A stretch of 64,000 bases of DNA from Thiohalorhabdus denitrificans (GCF_001399755.1 NZ_LJCP01000010.1:1-64000); one strand, 5' to 3'; counted from the first letter of the stretch, positions 29,077 to 37,108 are shown. The notes: generated by a model from the sequence alone, not told the origin. Numbers and translations: made by a program.

Positions 29077-29910
29077 CTACTGGTCGTACACCCCGTCCAG
29101 CTTATAGGTGATGGAGCGCAAGGTAACCAAATAGTGGCGGCCCCGGAAGTCCAGTGCAGGCAGAAGCCCCTCCTTGGGAGACGGGCCGAACTGGATGGAT
29201 AGGCGGTCAGCCTTTGCCTCGAACCGGCTGGAGGCGGGCAGGAAATTGTTCTCCCTTTCCGGATTGCCCTCCACACCGGCGATCCCCCAGAGGTCCATCA
29301 ATAGCCCCTCTCCGATCTCCACGACACCGAGCAGCTCCTGTCCCAGGCCGGGCTCGTGCTTCTCATAGGCAATCGGGTCCCCGTCCAGAGATCCCTTGGC
29401 GTTCCGCGGGGGAGGGCCGTGCCGCGAGAACCCGATGACTACATAGGCGCCTTCCAGGCCGGGGAGGCGCAAGGGAATACTGTCCTCCGCCTCCATCTCC
29501 AGGACGGCGTCCCACCACCAATGGTCCAGCCGTTCCATAAGGGTGGTTTTCTCCACCCGGGGTTCCTCAGGGTCGAGGGTTTCAAAGGTAGGGGAATTGG
29601 TCTGTCGATACCAGTCCCGTTCGGCCTCGGGGTTCCATTCCAATTCGCGGTTGTCTCCCCGCTCGGAATGCTCCGTCCATCCGGCCGCCTCGGGCGCCAC
29701 CACCCGGCAGGCCACCAGCCGGAACAACGTCCCCGCCAATTCGATTCTCGCTTCCAGCATTACCTCCGGGTCGGGGGCGGGTCCCACACGGTGCCATTCG
29801 GGCCACGAGACCTTTCCCATCCGGGGCAGTTCGGCGCACCGGCCCTGGTGGCCGCCTTCCAGGGTGGGTTCGGCGATGGGGTTGGCTTTCTGTCCGGAAT
29901 TCTCTGGCAA
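29077..29910 (-). CDS. Hypothetical protein
   Basis: A 277-residue acidic, soluble protein with a good ribosome-binding site (CAGGAGGCC) before a TTG start. No family is recognised. Visible features are a Trp-rich segment (ERLDHWWWDAVLEMEAED near residue 128), a beta-rich stretch (GLEGAYVVIGFSRHG) and a C-terminal FRGRHYLVTLRSITYKLDG. There are no membrane segments or catalytic signatures. It ends close to the recombinase gene on the same strand, whose stop lies 29 bp before its ribosome-binding region, so the pair may be cotranscribed and could belong to one mobile unit. Confidence 0.55.
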   Translation of the reverse strand: MPENSGQKANPIAEPTLEGGHQGRCAELPRMGKVSWPEWHRVGPAPDPEVMLEARIELAGTLFRLVACRVVAPEAAGWTEHSERGDNRELEWNPEAERDWYRQTNSPTFETLDPEEPRVEKTTLMERLDHWWWDAVLEMEAEDSIPLRLPGLEGAYVVIGFSRHGPPPRNAKGSLDGDPIAYEKHEPGLGQELLGVVEIGEGLLMDLWGIAGVEGNPERENNFLPASSRFEAKADRLSIQFGPSPKEGLLPALDFRGRHYLVTLRSITYKLDGVYDQ

Positions 29911-29939
29911 AGCAGGCCTCCTGTAGGGCGGGTAAGGTT

Positions 29940-31025
29940 TTAGAGCAGGGAAGAGGGGTGGTCCTCCCAGGCCCCGCTATGGCGGTAGTAGATCATCAGG
30001 GTCTCGATGGCGCGGTGTCCGGTGACGTCCTGGATACGGTTCAGGCTAGCCCCCGCCAGCAGAGCGGAGGTGACGTAGCCGGCGCGCAGGCTGTGGGCTC
30101 CGATGGAGGCCGGGTCGTGGCCGATGGCCGCGGCGTAGCGGCTGATGATCGCCCCTATGGACCGGGGACTCAGCCGGTTCGGCCGTTCCTCCAAGGGTTC
30201 TCCCCGGCGCCGGCGGTGCCGGATCACGGCCGGGATCCGCCCGTTCCGCTGGACCGCGCGGAACAGGGGGCCCGCATCGGCCAGGTCACCGCCCGGTTGC
30301 CCGGTCCCCGCGGCCTCCATCCATTCCCGCAAGGCCTGGAGCGGGCACAGGTCGGGCTCCTTTCGCAGCACGCTCACGGCCCGTCCTGCCCCCTGCTGGT
30401 CGCCCTTGGACCGGGTCAGGGTCGCAATGAGGCCCTTGCCGCCGGGGGGCACCTGGATGTCTTCGGCGTTCAGCTGGGCCAGCTCGGAGCGGCGGAAGGC
30501 CCCGCCAAAGCCCAGGAGGATTAGGGCGCGATCCCGGAGCCCCGCGGCCGTGTCGCGGCGACACAGCCCGGCCATCCGGCGCACGTCCTCGGTGAGCAGA
30601 GGCGTTTTGCCCTCCGGGGCCGTGCCGCGGTGGCGTTTGATTCCCTCGAGGACTTTCTGGACTTCAACGTGGTCACCGGGCGGCGAAAGGCGGTGGTCCC
30701 GGTGCCGGGCGTTCAGCGCGGCCAGACGCCGGGCGATGGTGTTGGGGGAAAAAGCCGGACGGCCCGGCTGGACCGGATCGGACTCCTGCGTGGGCCGGGC
30801 CATCCACGCCAGCCAAGTGACCACGGCCCCGGGCGGGGCGGGCAGGGCGGGGAAGCCGTGGGCCTCGCAATAGGCCTCGAACAGCCGCCAGTCGCTGCTG
30901 TAGGCGGAATGGGTGTTCTCGGCCCGGGTGTGGCCCATGTAGCCCAGGGCCGCCTCGGCGTCGGCGCGGACCTCGGGCGGCAGCCCGTCGAGCTGGCGGC
31001 CAAGCGGTGCGGGGAAGTGGGACAT
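29940..31025 (-). CDS. Tyrosine recombinase/integrase
   Basis: This 361-residue protein has both phage-integrase domains. The N-terminal SAM-like domain contains ENTHSAYSSDWRLFEAYCEA. The catalytic domain has GFGGAFRRSELAQLNAEDI (Arg I), the H-x-x-R box GAHSLRAGYVTSALLAGASL and DVTGHRAIETLMIYYRHSG with the nucleophile Tyr near the end. It would cut and rejoin DNA at specific sites. The integron-integrase insert is absent, so this is not IntI. No tRNA or clear att repeat lies beside it. TGGCGCCA palindromes flank the gene on both sides and are candidate binding sites. ATG has a GAGGAGGCC ribosome-binding site. Confidence 0.85.
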   Translation of the reverse strand: MSHFPAPLGRQLDGLPPEVRADAEAALGYMGHTRAENTHSAYSSDWRLFEAYCEAHGFPALPAPPGAVVTWLAWMARPTQESDPVQPGRPAFSPNTIARRLAALNARHRDHRLSPPGDHVEVQKVLEGIKRHRGTAPEGKTPLLTEDVRRMAGLCRRDTAAGLRDRALILLGFGGAFRRSELAQLNAEDIQVPPGGKGLIATLTRSKGDQQGAGRAVSVLRKEPDLCPLQALREWMEAAGTGQPGGDLADAGPLFRAVQRNGRIPAVIRHRRRRGEPLEERPNRLSPRSIGAIISRYAAAIGHDPASIGAHSLRAGYVTSALLAGASLNRIQDVTGHRAIETLMIYYRHSGAWEDHPSSLL

Positions 31026-31822
31026 GGGGCCTCCTCGGCGATCCTGGATAGCTGCTGCCCAGGAGGGTACGGGGACCCCGGGGTTTTGACAGCTCCCCCC
31101 AAAACGGTTTTTTCGGTTATGGGAGCTAGCTGGGGAAGGAAGAGGGCAGGGGAGGCGCTCGCCTGCCCCCGGGGCGTCGCTTCGGAACCGGGTCCCACCT
31201 GGTTCCGGAACGCGGCCTGCCTGCCGGGCCGGGCGGAAGCGGCCGGAATATGAATTATAGGAAGTAACTGGTGGACCGCAGTCTTTCTTCCCCGTCCCTT
31301 AGGCGGCCGACCCCTAGGATTCGCCGAGGTTTGCTTTTGCCGGACCCAGGGGGGATATATCCAAATGGCGCCGCTTGGGAAGAGGATCGCCAACGGGCAG
31401 ACGGAGAGGGATGGCGCCAATCGGCGCCGTCCCCGGAGGCGGACCGGTCGAGCCGAAGCCGAGGGCCCCGCATTGCGCTGGGTGGCGCCATTTGGCCCCG
31501 CATGGCCGGATCGGGGTGCCCGAGGTTCCGTTACATTTCCCTCGGGGGTCGAGCTCCTGTAACGGGGGGAGGAAGTCTGGTATTGGAGAAGAGTGGTGTT
31601 TGTAACGGGCAGGTATCCGTCCCCAGGCCGGGCTTGGGTTTTAGGCCGGACTGGGGGGCCGGAAAGGGTTCTAGGTAGAAGGGCTGCTTTCTTTCTTTAG
31701 AATCCAAGGGCGGTCCCCCCACGACGGGGGCAGGGCCGCAAGACCTTCTTCTGGGCGCGGACCAGGGGGGGCGGGCGGAGAGCATCCGGTAACGGGTTAG
31801 GGAAACTGGCCGGGAAGGAAGG
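31026..31822. repeat. Gene-free segment with inverted TGGCGCCA sites
   Basis: About 800 bases upstream of the recombinase gene contain no convincing gene. CCAAATGGCGCC at 31361-31372 is repeated in inverted orientation at 31484-31495, with ATGGCGCCAATCGGCGCC between (31411-31428). GGCGCCATTTGG also occurs far away at 55256-55267. The spacing suggests an operator or recombination site cluster that belongs to the recombinase or to the antitoxin gene nearby. Confidence 0.6.
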
Positions 31823-32227
31823 TCATGCCCACCCCTCCAGCTGGGTGTCCAGGTGCCGCCGAACCATTAACAGGTTCGAAACCTCCCCAGTAAGCATCAG
31901 GTCCAGGGCGGGCCGACCCCCGAACAGGGGGTTCTTGTTGGGGCGTCGGATCCAGGAGTCGGCGTTCTCCTCCTCCCGAAAAAGAAGGTGTAGATCCTTA
32001 TAGATGCCGAAGATGTGGGAGAGCCGTTCCAGGGTGTCCCGGGACAGTTCCCGGGGCGGGCTCTGGCGCCACTGGTGGAAGGTGGACTCCCCGACCCCCA
32101 GCAAGGTCTGCTGCTGTCCGGGAGTTAGGTCCCACTTGTCCGCGATGTTCCAGAAGACCTCTAAGCCGACCCGGGCCTGTTTCTCCCGGCTTTCCGGAGT
32201 TCCCTCAGCGGCATTCCCCATGGGCAC
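31823..32227 (-). CDS. MbcA/ParS/Xre-type antitoxin (DUF2384), orphan
   Basis: The 134-residue protein has an N-terminal Xre-like helix-turn-helix (LTPGQQQTLLGVGESTFHQW) and a C-terminal MbcA/ParS toxin-binding domain (FGGRPALDLMLTGEVSNLLM then VRRHLDTQLEGWA). Such antitoxins neutralise RES-domain NAD-degrading toxins encoded just downstream. Here no RES gene follows; the only RES sequence in the window is the decayed one at 54047. ATG follows AAGGAGGGATG. A 7-bp palindrome at 32247-32266 lies just before the gene, fitting self-repression. It could be an orphan regulator or a protective anti-addiction gene. Confidence 0.7.
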   Translation of the reverse strand: MPMGNAAEGTPESREKQARVGLEVFWNIADKWDLTPGQQQTLLGVGESTFHQWRQSPPRELSRDTLERLSHIFGIYKDLHLLFREEENADSWIRRPNKNPLFGGRPALDLMLTGEVSNLLMVRRHLDTQLEGWA

Positions 32228-32246
32228 ATCCCTCCTTGTAGAGAGT

Positions 32247-32266
32247 GGATAGAGACCAATCTATCC
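32247..32266. promoter_or_regulatory. Operator-like palindrome upstream of the antitoxin
   Basis: GGATAGA-GACCAA-TCTATCC is a perfect 7-bp inverted repeat 20 bp before the antitoxin start. Antitoxins with an Xre domain usually repress their own promoter through such sites. Confidence 0.6.
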
Positions 32267-32347
32267 TCACGAGGTTGCCTGGTCATGCAAGCCCGATATG
32301 ACCTTCCGCCACCTTCTGGCTTGGGTGGTTCCACCTTTGTCCTCGGG

Positions 32348-32371
32348 AAGGGCCAATGCAGGCCCTTTTTT
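32348..32371 (+). terminator. Possible rho-independent terminator
   Basis: AAGGGCC and GGCCCTT pair around AATGCA and run into six T on the plus strand. No plus-strand gene ends here, so it may serve an unknown transcript or be a remnant. Confidence 0.4.
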
Positions 32372-32409
32372 GCCCAATAAAACGGCGGAGGCAGGAGGAC
32401 GTAAACAGG

Positions 32410-32877
32410 TCAGGGATCCGCTGCCCCCTCTTCGAGGAGCCGGTCCAGGATCTCTCGATAATCGCTGGGAGGCTCACCGGCCGCAAGGCGCAGGGTGCAG
32501 CAGGGGCAAAGGGCCTCCAGGTGGACGGCGGCCCCGTCGCAGCCCATGACCTGGACCTTACCGGGCTCCCCGCAGCGGTGGCAGGTCCGCAGGGCCTCCT
32601 GCTGGGCGCGCAGCATGGGCTCCCGGTAAGAGTCTCCCTTGGGGATCTCCTCCGGCCTGGGGTCTAGGGCAAGCCCGCCATACCGCTCGTAGATCGCGGT
32701 AAAACACAGCGGGGCCGGCAGGGGCCCACGGTCGTTTTGGAGACGTTCCAGTTCCTGGATCATTCGCTCCACCAGAGGGATCCAGGCTTCCCGAATGGAG
32801 AGGGTGGCCATGCCCAGCATGTCCGGGTGGGCTTGCTTGAGCCGGTCGGCTGGGGTGATGTTTTGTTGCAGGGGCAT
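32410..32877 (-). CDS. Hypothetical protein with two CxxC zinc pairs
   Basis: A 155-residue protein with a clear ribosome-binding site (TAAGGAGA) before ATG. The C-terminal half has CHRCGEP and, 20 residues later, CPCC, a layout suited to binding one zinc ion; the N-terminal half is helical (IREAWIPLVERMIQELERLQ). No family is recognised. It is divergent from the DUF29 gene, the two starts lying 48 bp apart, so they probably share a control region. Confidence 0.5.
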   Translation of the reverse strand: MPLQQNITPADRLKQAHPDMLGMATLSIREAWIPLVERMIQELERLQNDRGPLPAPLCFTAIYERYGGLALDPRPEEIPKGDSYREPMLRAQQEALRTCHRCGEPGKVQVMGCDGAAVHLEALCPCCTLRLAAGEPPSDYREILDRLLEEGAADP

Positions 32878-32925
32878 GGTTGTCTCCTTACCAGGTTGAG
32901 GGGCTGGAAATCGGGAGTCTTACTT

Positions 32926-33426
32926 ATGGCCGATGAAGACTACGAAAAACTGCCTCCAGAGGAGCTTTACGAGGTCGATTACGTCCGTTGGGTGCGGGAG
33001 CAGGCGCAGCTGATCCAGGAGCATGGGGCCGCGATACCCGGCGTTGACCCGGAGACCTTGGCCGACGAGATCCTCGACCTTGCCCGGTCCCAGGTATCCC
33101 AGGCCGAAGATTCGGCGGAACAGTTGATCGCCGCGCTAATCGCTGGGCCCGCCGGCCGGCAACAGGGCCTGCCCCGGGGGCTGTTGGAATATTGGCTCCA
33201 ACTCCGGCTGGATGGACGATGGTGGCTGAAGAGAATGCTGGAGAATTCGCCCAGCATCCGGGACGAACTCGAGCAAAAAATGGATGAGATCAACGAGGCC
33301 GGCCGCAACCAGGCCAACCTGCTTTGGTACAGAGCCGGGTTGGAGCCGCCTGAGATGGCCAAGCCCCAATTCACGCTGGAGGACCTGTTGGAGGATCCCG
33401 AGACCAGCCCGCATTGGCGGGCTTGA
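32926..33426 (+). CDS. DUF29-like protein
   Basis: The 166-residue protein opens LYEVDYVRWVREQAQLIQEH and continues with DPETLADEILDLARSQ and MLENSPSIRDELEQKM, the order of blocks in the DUF29 family (W-x-x-E-Q-A, then LA-E-E-I, then an N-P-S-L helix). Family function is unknown; members are abundant in cyanobacteria and mobile regions. It is wholly helical with no catalytic residues evident. It ends 9 bp from the convergent HAD gene. Confidence 0.5.
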   Translation: MADEDYEKLPPEELYEVDYVRWVREQAQLIQEHGAAIPGVDPETLADEILDLARSQVSQAEDSAEQLIAALIAGPAGRQQGLPRGLLEYWLQLRLDGRWWLKRMLENSPSIRDELEQKMDEINEAGRNQANLLWYRAGLEPPEMAKPQFTLEDLLEDPETSPHWRA

Positions 33427-33435
33427 GCGGCCCTG

Positions 33436-34011
33436 TCAGGCTTTGTCGCCCGCCAGGGGCGGGTCGAACAGTAGCAGCATGGCCTCGCTGACCTGGGCCT
33501 CCGTAAGGCCCCGGGTGGGGTCCACCTCGATCACCGGCAGGTCCAGATCCTCCGGGGCTCCCCAATCATCGTCGAGGGCTACCCACGCCTGGGGTTGGCC
33601 CCAGCGCCGGAGCCAGTCGGTCACCTCCTGCCAGCGGGCGCAGGCGTCCTCGAACAGGTCGGGATCCGTGGTCCCCAGCAGGGGCGGCTCCGGCCATCCG
33701 GCGGCCTCCAGCAGGGTGCGGATCTCGTCCAGGGGGACCGTGGCCCGCCAGGAACTGGAGATCACCACCTGGGCGTCGGTGGCCTCCACGATCTCGCGCG
33801 CCCGAGCCACCAGGGCGCACTCCAGGATCACCAGGGCCTGGCCCTGGCCATCCAGGGAGGGGCAGAGCCGCCATACCCGCTCTCCGTAGCTGTCCCAGGA
33901 GAGGTTCCGGGCCGGGTCGTATTCCGACCTCGGCGCGGGCCAGGTGTTGCTGCGATTCAACACCCCGTCAAAATCGAGGAACACGATCCGCTCTGGGCTG
34001 GTGTCGTCCAT
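33436..34011 (-). CDS. HAD-superfamily phosphatase-like protein (SAK-type)
   Basis: The 191-residue protein has HAD motif I as FLDFDGVLNRSNT, motif II as VVISSSWRATVP and a later WVALDDDWG block supplying the acidic metal ligands. This is the pattern of small HAD proteins that Pfam links with Swiss-Army-Knife RNA repair proteins, so a nucleic acid end phosphatase role is possible. It is the last gene of a tight minus-strand operon with two exonucleases and a metallophosphoesterase, which supports nucleic acid processing. A second member of the same family is at 55653. Confidence 0.7.
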   Translation of the reverse strand: MDDTSPERIVFLDFDGVLNRSNTWPAPRSEYDPARNLSWDSYGERVWRLCPSLDGQGQALVILECALVARAREIVEATDAQVVISSSWRATVPLDEIRTLLEAAGWPEPPLLGTTDPDLFEDACARWQEVTDWLRRWGQPQAWVALDDDWGAPEDLDLPVIEVDPTRGLTEAQVSEAMLLLFDPPLAGDKA

Positions 34012-34023
34012 ATTCCTCGGCTC

Positions 34024-34746
34024 CTAAAAGGCGGCCTCGCCCAGCACCCGGGCCTGGGTGACCACGCCTTTGGCCCCGTCCTGGCCGGGGACCGCCGTGC
34101 CGGTCACCAGCACGCCGCCCTCGATCCGGGCCTGATAGCCGGTGTGGTGGTGTCCGTGGACGTGGGCCCGGACGCCCATGGTCCGGGCCAAGTCGCCGAG
34201 TTCGCGGTAGCCGTGGTGATGGCTCTCCGGGGCCTCATGGGTCACCAGGATGTGCGCCTGCTGGCGCTCCAGGGCGGCGTAATCCTCCGGCCAGATGGAG
34301 GACCATTGCTTGGCCGGCGGCCCGTTCCGGTAGCGGGTATGCCGGGGCGTGTCGCGCCGGCATCGTTGCCGGGTCTCGTAGCGCACCCCGTTCTTTTGCG
34401 GCTCCCAGACTTTGCTGCGGAAGATCCCGCCGAGCCCGGCGACCCGATACCCGCCCAGGGTCACGACGCGACCAGTTAGGTCGCGGTCTCGGGGCAGCTC
34501 CGCCAGGTGGCGCTCCAGGTAGGGGTAGGCCGGTTCGTCCTCCGGGCCCTCGCGCACGGTGTCGGTGTCGTGGTTGCCCAGGATGTAGTAGACGGGGGCG
34601 ACCTTTTCCAGGAGCGCGAGAAGGCCATCGGACTCCGGGGCTTGGTCGCCGAGGAGGATAATGGCCTCGGGGCCGAGTTCGGCGGCCCGGTCAAACACGG
34701 GGCCGAACTCCCCGTGGGGATCGCCGACAAATAGTAGGCCGGGCAT
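34024..34746 (-). CDS. Calcineurin-like metallophosphoesterase
   Basis: About 240 residues from MPGLLFVGDPHGEF, the ATG preceded by AAGGAGGACTTAGCC. All five metal-binding motifs are visible: GDPHGEF, IILLGDQ, YYILGNHDTD, ILVTHEAPESH and HVHGHHHTGY. Such enzymes hydrolyse phosphodiesters or phosphomonoesters with two metal ions, including RNA or nucleotide substrates. A GDQ replaces the commoner GD-x-x-D. It lies between the DUF2442 and HAD genes with a 12-bp gap to the latter. Together with the exonucleases it suggests an operon that degrades or repairs nucleic acid ends. Confidence 0.8.
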   Translation of the reverse strand: MPGLLFVGDPHGEFGPVFDRAAELGPEAIILLGDQAPESDGLLALLEKVAPVYYILGNHDTDTVREGPEDEPAYPYLERHLAELPRDRDLTGRVVTLGGYRVAGLGGIFRSKVWEPQKNGVRYETRQRCRRDTPRHTRYRNGPPAKQWSSIWPEDYAALERQQAHILVTHEAPESHHHGYRELGDLARTMGVRAHVHGHHHTGYQARIEGGVLVTGTAVPGQDGAKGVVTQARVLGEAAF

Positions 34747-34805
34747 GGCTAAGTCCTCCTTCCAAGGCAGTCGGAGAGCCTCCGCGTAGTGACGCAGGCT
34801 CTCGA

Positions 34806-35096
34806 TCACTTCTCCGGCCACGGCTTGGCTTGCAGCGGAAATCGCCAGGGTTCGCGCAAGCCGGTGACCGACAGGTCTACATCGAGGTCAGGCCAGTGGA
34901 GATGGTCAGGGCCATGCCGTTCCACCCGTTCGATGGCCGCCCTGGAGGTTTCCGCGAACCAGGGGTAGTCCGCGTAGAGCAGCCAAAAGGTCTCGCTATC
35001 CACGGCCAATTCGATGCCTGCCTCGGTGATCCGTTGGACCTGGGCTCCGTGCAGAGGCTTGGCTTCTTCCCCCTGGTGATTATTGGGGTCCGTCAC
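34806..35096 (-). CDS. DUF2442 domain protein
   Basis: A 96-residue protein beginning at GTG inside the end of the preceding gene (overlap 17 bp). The pattern RITEAGIELAVDSETFWLLY, then YPWFAETSRAAIERVE and LHWPDLDVDLSVTGL, fits DUF2442: a short beta-sheet domain with W-P-x-L-D near the end. Members are often encoded beside DUF4160 proteins as toxin-antitoxin-like pairs, but no DUF4160 is seen here. Role unknown. Confidence 0.65.
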   Translation of the reverse strand: MTDPNNHQGEEAKPLHGAQVQRITEAGIELAVDSETFWLLYADYPWFAETSRAAIERVERHGPDHLHWPDLDVDLSVTGLREPWRFPLQAKPWPEK

Positions 35097-35562
35097 CGTT
35101 GCTCTCCTTGGCTTCGCCAGCCAGAATCCGCTCCCTAGCCCGCTCGGCCTCGACGATGGCGAGGCGCAGGCTGGCCACGGCCCAATCCAAGTCCGTGCCC
35201 TGGTAACCGGGCAGGGCGTCCCGGGACCGCCGCAGGCGGTCCAGCGCCGCGTCGAGATCATCCAGGGCCGACTCCTGCTGGGTGGCCGTCCAAACGGTGA
35301 GGTCCTCGCCGCGCAGCAGCCGGGCGAGCCAATCGGCGTCCGCGAGCGACCAGCTCCGCTCGGTCTTGGGCAGCTTCCACTCGGGAACCTCCTCCGGGGC
35401 GTCCTGGTTGGGGCGGATGCTGACGGGGGTGCCGGCCATGGTTCCGATGATGGAGGCGTGGCCGCCCTCGGGGTTTGCATCGAAGGGCAGCACGGCCTCG
35501 ATCTCTTCCAGGTCGCCCTCGCCGGCCATTTCGAGGGCCCGGGTCCAATTCAGGTCTTTCAT
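35080..35562 (-). CDS. Hypothetical protein in the exonuclease operon
   Basis: A 160-residue acidic protein starting MKDLNWTRALEMAGEGDLEE, one base after the second exonuclease gene. The first half contains a small beta segment (GGHASIIGTMAGTPVSI) and the second half is a long helical stretch rich in Leu, Arg and Glu. No family is recognised. Its place inside the operon implies a shared role. Confidence 0.5.
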   Translation of the reverse strand: MKDLNWTRALEMAGEGDLEEIEAVLPFDANPEGGHASIIGTMAGTPVSIRPNQDAPEEVPEWKLPKTERSWSLADADWLARLLRGEDLTVWTATQQESALDDLDAALDRLRRSRDALPGYQGTDLDWAVASLRLAIVEAERARERILAGEAKESNGDGPQ

Positions 35563-35563
35563 G

Positions 35564-36079
35564 TCAGTACCCCAGCGCCAGGATCCGGTACATGGTCATA
35601 AGATGGCGCACGTCGGCCTCGGCGCGGTGCGGCTGCCATCCCTCGGCCTGCATCCGTTTCCAGGCCGCGGCGTCGGCCTGCTCGATGCGCTCCGCAGGGC
35701 CGCCCGCCAATAAGCCTTCCCAGAGCCGGTCCACATCCTGGAGCCCGAAAGCGGGCTCCCATTCCGGGTCGGCGAAAAGCTCCCCGAGCCACATGCCGTC
35801 GTAGTGGATCGCGGTGCAGTAGGCGGTGCGGCCGGCCAGGGCCTCGTTCATCCGGCGGGCCACCCGATCCGGAGGCTCGCCGTGCGCGGCCAGGTAGTCC
35901 CGACTGAGGCCGTGCATCATCCATGCGGTGGTGTCGATGGGGTCGTCCCACTCTGGGATGGGGGTGGGGTCGATCAGGTGGGCTTCCACCGCGCCGGTTT
36001 GCGTGTCGCCCCAGGCCACCTCCAGGGGGTAGCTGGCCGGGCCGAGGCCGGAAGCCTCGAAATCCAAAAAGATCGGCAT
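35564..36079 (-). CDS. DEDD-type 3'-5' exonuclease, copy 2
   Basis: The 171-residue protein carries the exonuclease motifs MPIFLDFEASGL (DxE), the middle YDGMWLGELF region and PHRAEADVRHLM (HxxxD). This is the DEDDh layout of DnaQ-like enzymes that remove nucleotides from 3' ends of DNA or RNA. It is a neighbouring paralogue of the gene at 36081; they share layout and many blocks (HGLSRxYL near residue 55). The two genes are separated by one base, pointing to tandem duplication followed by divergence. Confidence 0.75.
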   Translation of the reverse strand: MPIFLDFEASGLGPASYPLEVAWGDTQTGAVEAHLIDPTPIPEWDDPIDTTAWMMHGLSRDYLAAHGEPPDRVARRMNEALAGRTAYCTAIHYDGMWLGELFADPEWEPAFGLQDVDRLWEGLLAGGPAERIEQADAAAWKRMQAEGWQPHRAEADVRHLMTMYRILALGY

Positions 36080-36080
36080 T

Positions 36081-36590
36081 TCAGCCCTCCAGAAGGATTT
36101 TCCGGGTCTCCATCAGGTGGCGCACGTCGTTCGCGGCCCGGTGCGGGTGGACGCCCTGGGCTTCGAGGCGCTCCCAGGCCAGGCGCTGGGCCTCTTCGGC
36201 CCAGTCCTGGTCCTTGCGGGCAAGCTCCAGGAAGTGCGCCTGGGCGTTCCGCCACTGGATGGAGGCGATCACGCCGCGGGTCCGCAGGGTCAGTTCGTCC
36301 ACCCAGCCCTTGTCATCCCAGGCCGTGGCCATTGCCACCTCGCCGGAGAGTTGGCGCAGGACTTCCTTGGCCACCTGGCGCGGCGGCAGGCCGTGTTCCC
36401 GGAGATAGCCCCGGCTCAGGCCATGGACGGCCTGAGCCGCCGGATCCCAATCGGTCCAGGTCTCCACCCCGGTCGGGTCGATCAGGTAGCTGCGGATGAT
36501 GCCGGTGTCCGGGCAGCCCCAGGCCACCTCGATCGGATAGCTGTAGGTCTCATCGAGGCTGGCCGCCTCGCAGTCGAGGAAAAACGGCAT
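36081..36590 (-). CDS. DEDD-type 3'-5' exonuclease, copy 1
   Basis: About 169 residues from MPFFLDCEAASLDETYSYPI. Motifs are FLDCEAAS (DxE), WDDKGWVDEL in the middle and PHRAANDVRHLMETRKIL (HxxxD). The first motif has Cys between the two acidic residues, as some DnaQ relatives do. Copy 2 follows after a one-base gap. The pair may form a heterodimer or act on different substrates. The start is placed at the internal ATG because the exonuclease fold begins there and a GAAAGGCC sequence precedes it. Confidence 0.75.
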   Translation of the reverse strand: MPFFLDCEAASLDETYSYPIEVAWGCPDTGIIRSYLIDPTGVETWTDWDPAAQAVHGLSRGYLREHGLPPRQVAKEVLRQLSGEVAMATAWDDKGWVDELTLRTRGVIASIQWRNAQAHFLELARKDQDWAEEAQRLAWERLEAQGVHPHRAANDVRHLMETRKILLEG

Positions 36591-36648
36591 GGCCGGCCTT
36601 TCTGGGCGGCAAAAGAGGGGAGGTAGGAGGAGGAAGGGTTCCGGCCTC

Positions 36649-36993
36649 CTAGCCCTTCTTCCGCTCCGCGCGCTTCCGATCGAAGCGTTTCTCAAGTTCC
36701 CCTTTAGGGAGTCCAGCCTCGGCTCGGAACTCCTTGGCGACCTCGGCGAGCACATGGAAGTCGGCGTCGGCCTTTTCCGCGCTGTTCCTCGCAATCTCCC
36801 TGGCCTCCCGGAGATCCTGGTTTTCCGCGTTCGCCCGCTTGAGCCGGGACTGGAGCCGGACGATCTCCTCCCGGAGCCGCCGGATCTCGGCCCGCTGGTC
36901 GGCGATGGTCTGGTCCTTCTGCGGCTCGTCCCGCAGGGCCCGCATGGCTCGGGCCTTGATAAAGGGATGGGCGAAAGCGTCGGTTGGGTACAT
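36649..36993 (-). CDS. Short coiled-coil protein, first gene of the operon
   Basis: A 114-residue highly charged protein (MYPTDAFAHPFIKARAMRAL) with a strong GGAGGAGCTGCCC before ATG. Residues about 30-75 form a heptad-like coiled coil (REEIVRLQSRLKRANAENQD). It has no catalytic motif and may be a scaffold or DNA-binding accessory. It is the first gene after a sigma-70 promoter and a leader hairpin. Confidence 0.55.
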   Translation of the reverse strand: MYPTDAFAHPFIKARAMRALRDEPQKDQTIADQRAEIRRLREEIVRLQSRLKRANAENQDLREAREIARNSAEKADADFHVLAEVAKEFRAEAGLPKGELEKRFDRKRAERKKG

Positions 36994-37024
36994 GGGCAGC
37001 TCCTCCGTGGCTGGGCTCGAACGC

Positions 37025-37060
37025 AAAAAGGCCCCGGTCGGGGGTTTCCCGGCCGGGGCC
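37025..37060 (-). terminator. Leader terminator or attenuator before the exonuclease operon
   Basis: On the minus strand GGCCCCGG and CCGGGGCC form a perfect stem followed by five T. It lies between the promoter at 37109-37137 and the first start codon at 36993, so it would stop most transcripts before the operon unless antitermination or translation prevents it. No other gene ends here. Confidence 0.6.
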
Positions 37061-37108
37061 AAAATTCGGGGATTCTATTGTTCTTGGGCGCCCAAAAATC
37101 CATTTTTG

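Noticed and set aside
29940-31025. Integron integrase with attC sites
   Set aside because: The recombinase lacks the IntI-specific insert, and no attC-like core or cassette array flanks it.
37025-37060. Riboswitch in the leader of the exonuclease operon
   Set aside because: Only one simple hairpin is visible, with no known riboswitch core; a terminator or attenuator explains it.
36081-37103. Longer reading frame extending the first DEDD exonuclease upstream to 37103
   Set aside because: The extra N-terminus is read through the leader hairpin and the coiled-coil gene in another frame and is Pro/Arg-rich shadow sequence; the exonuclease fold begins at the ATG at 36590.
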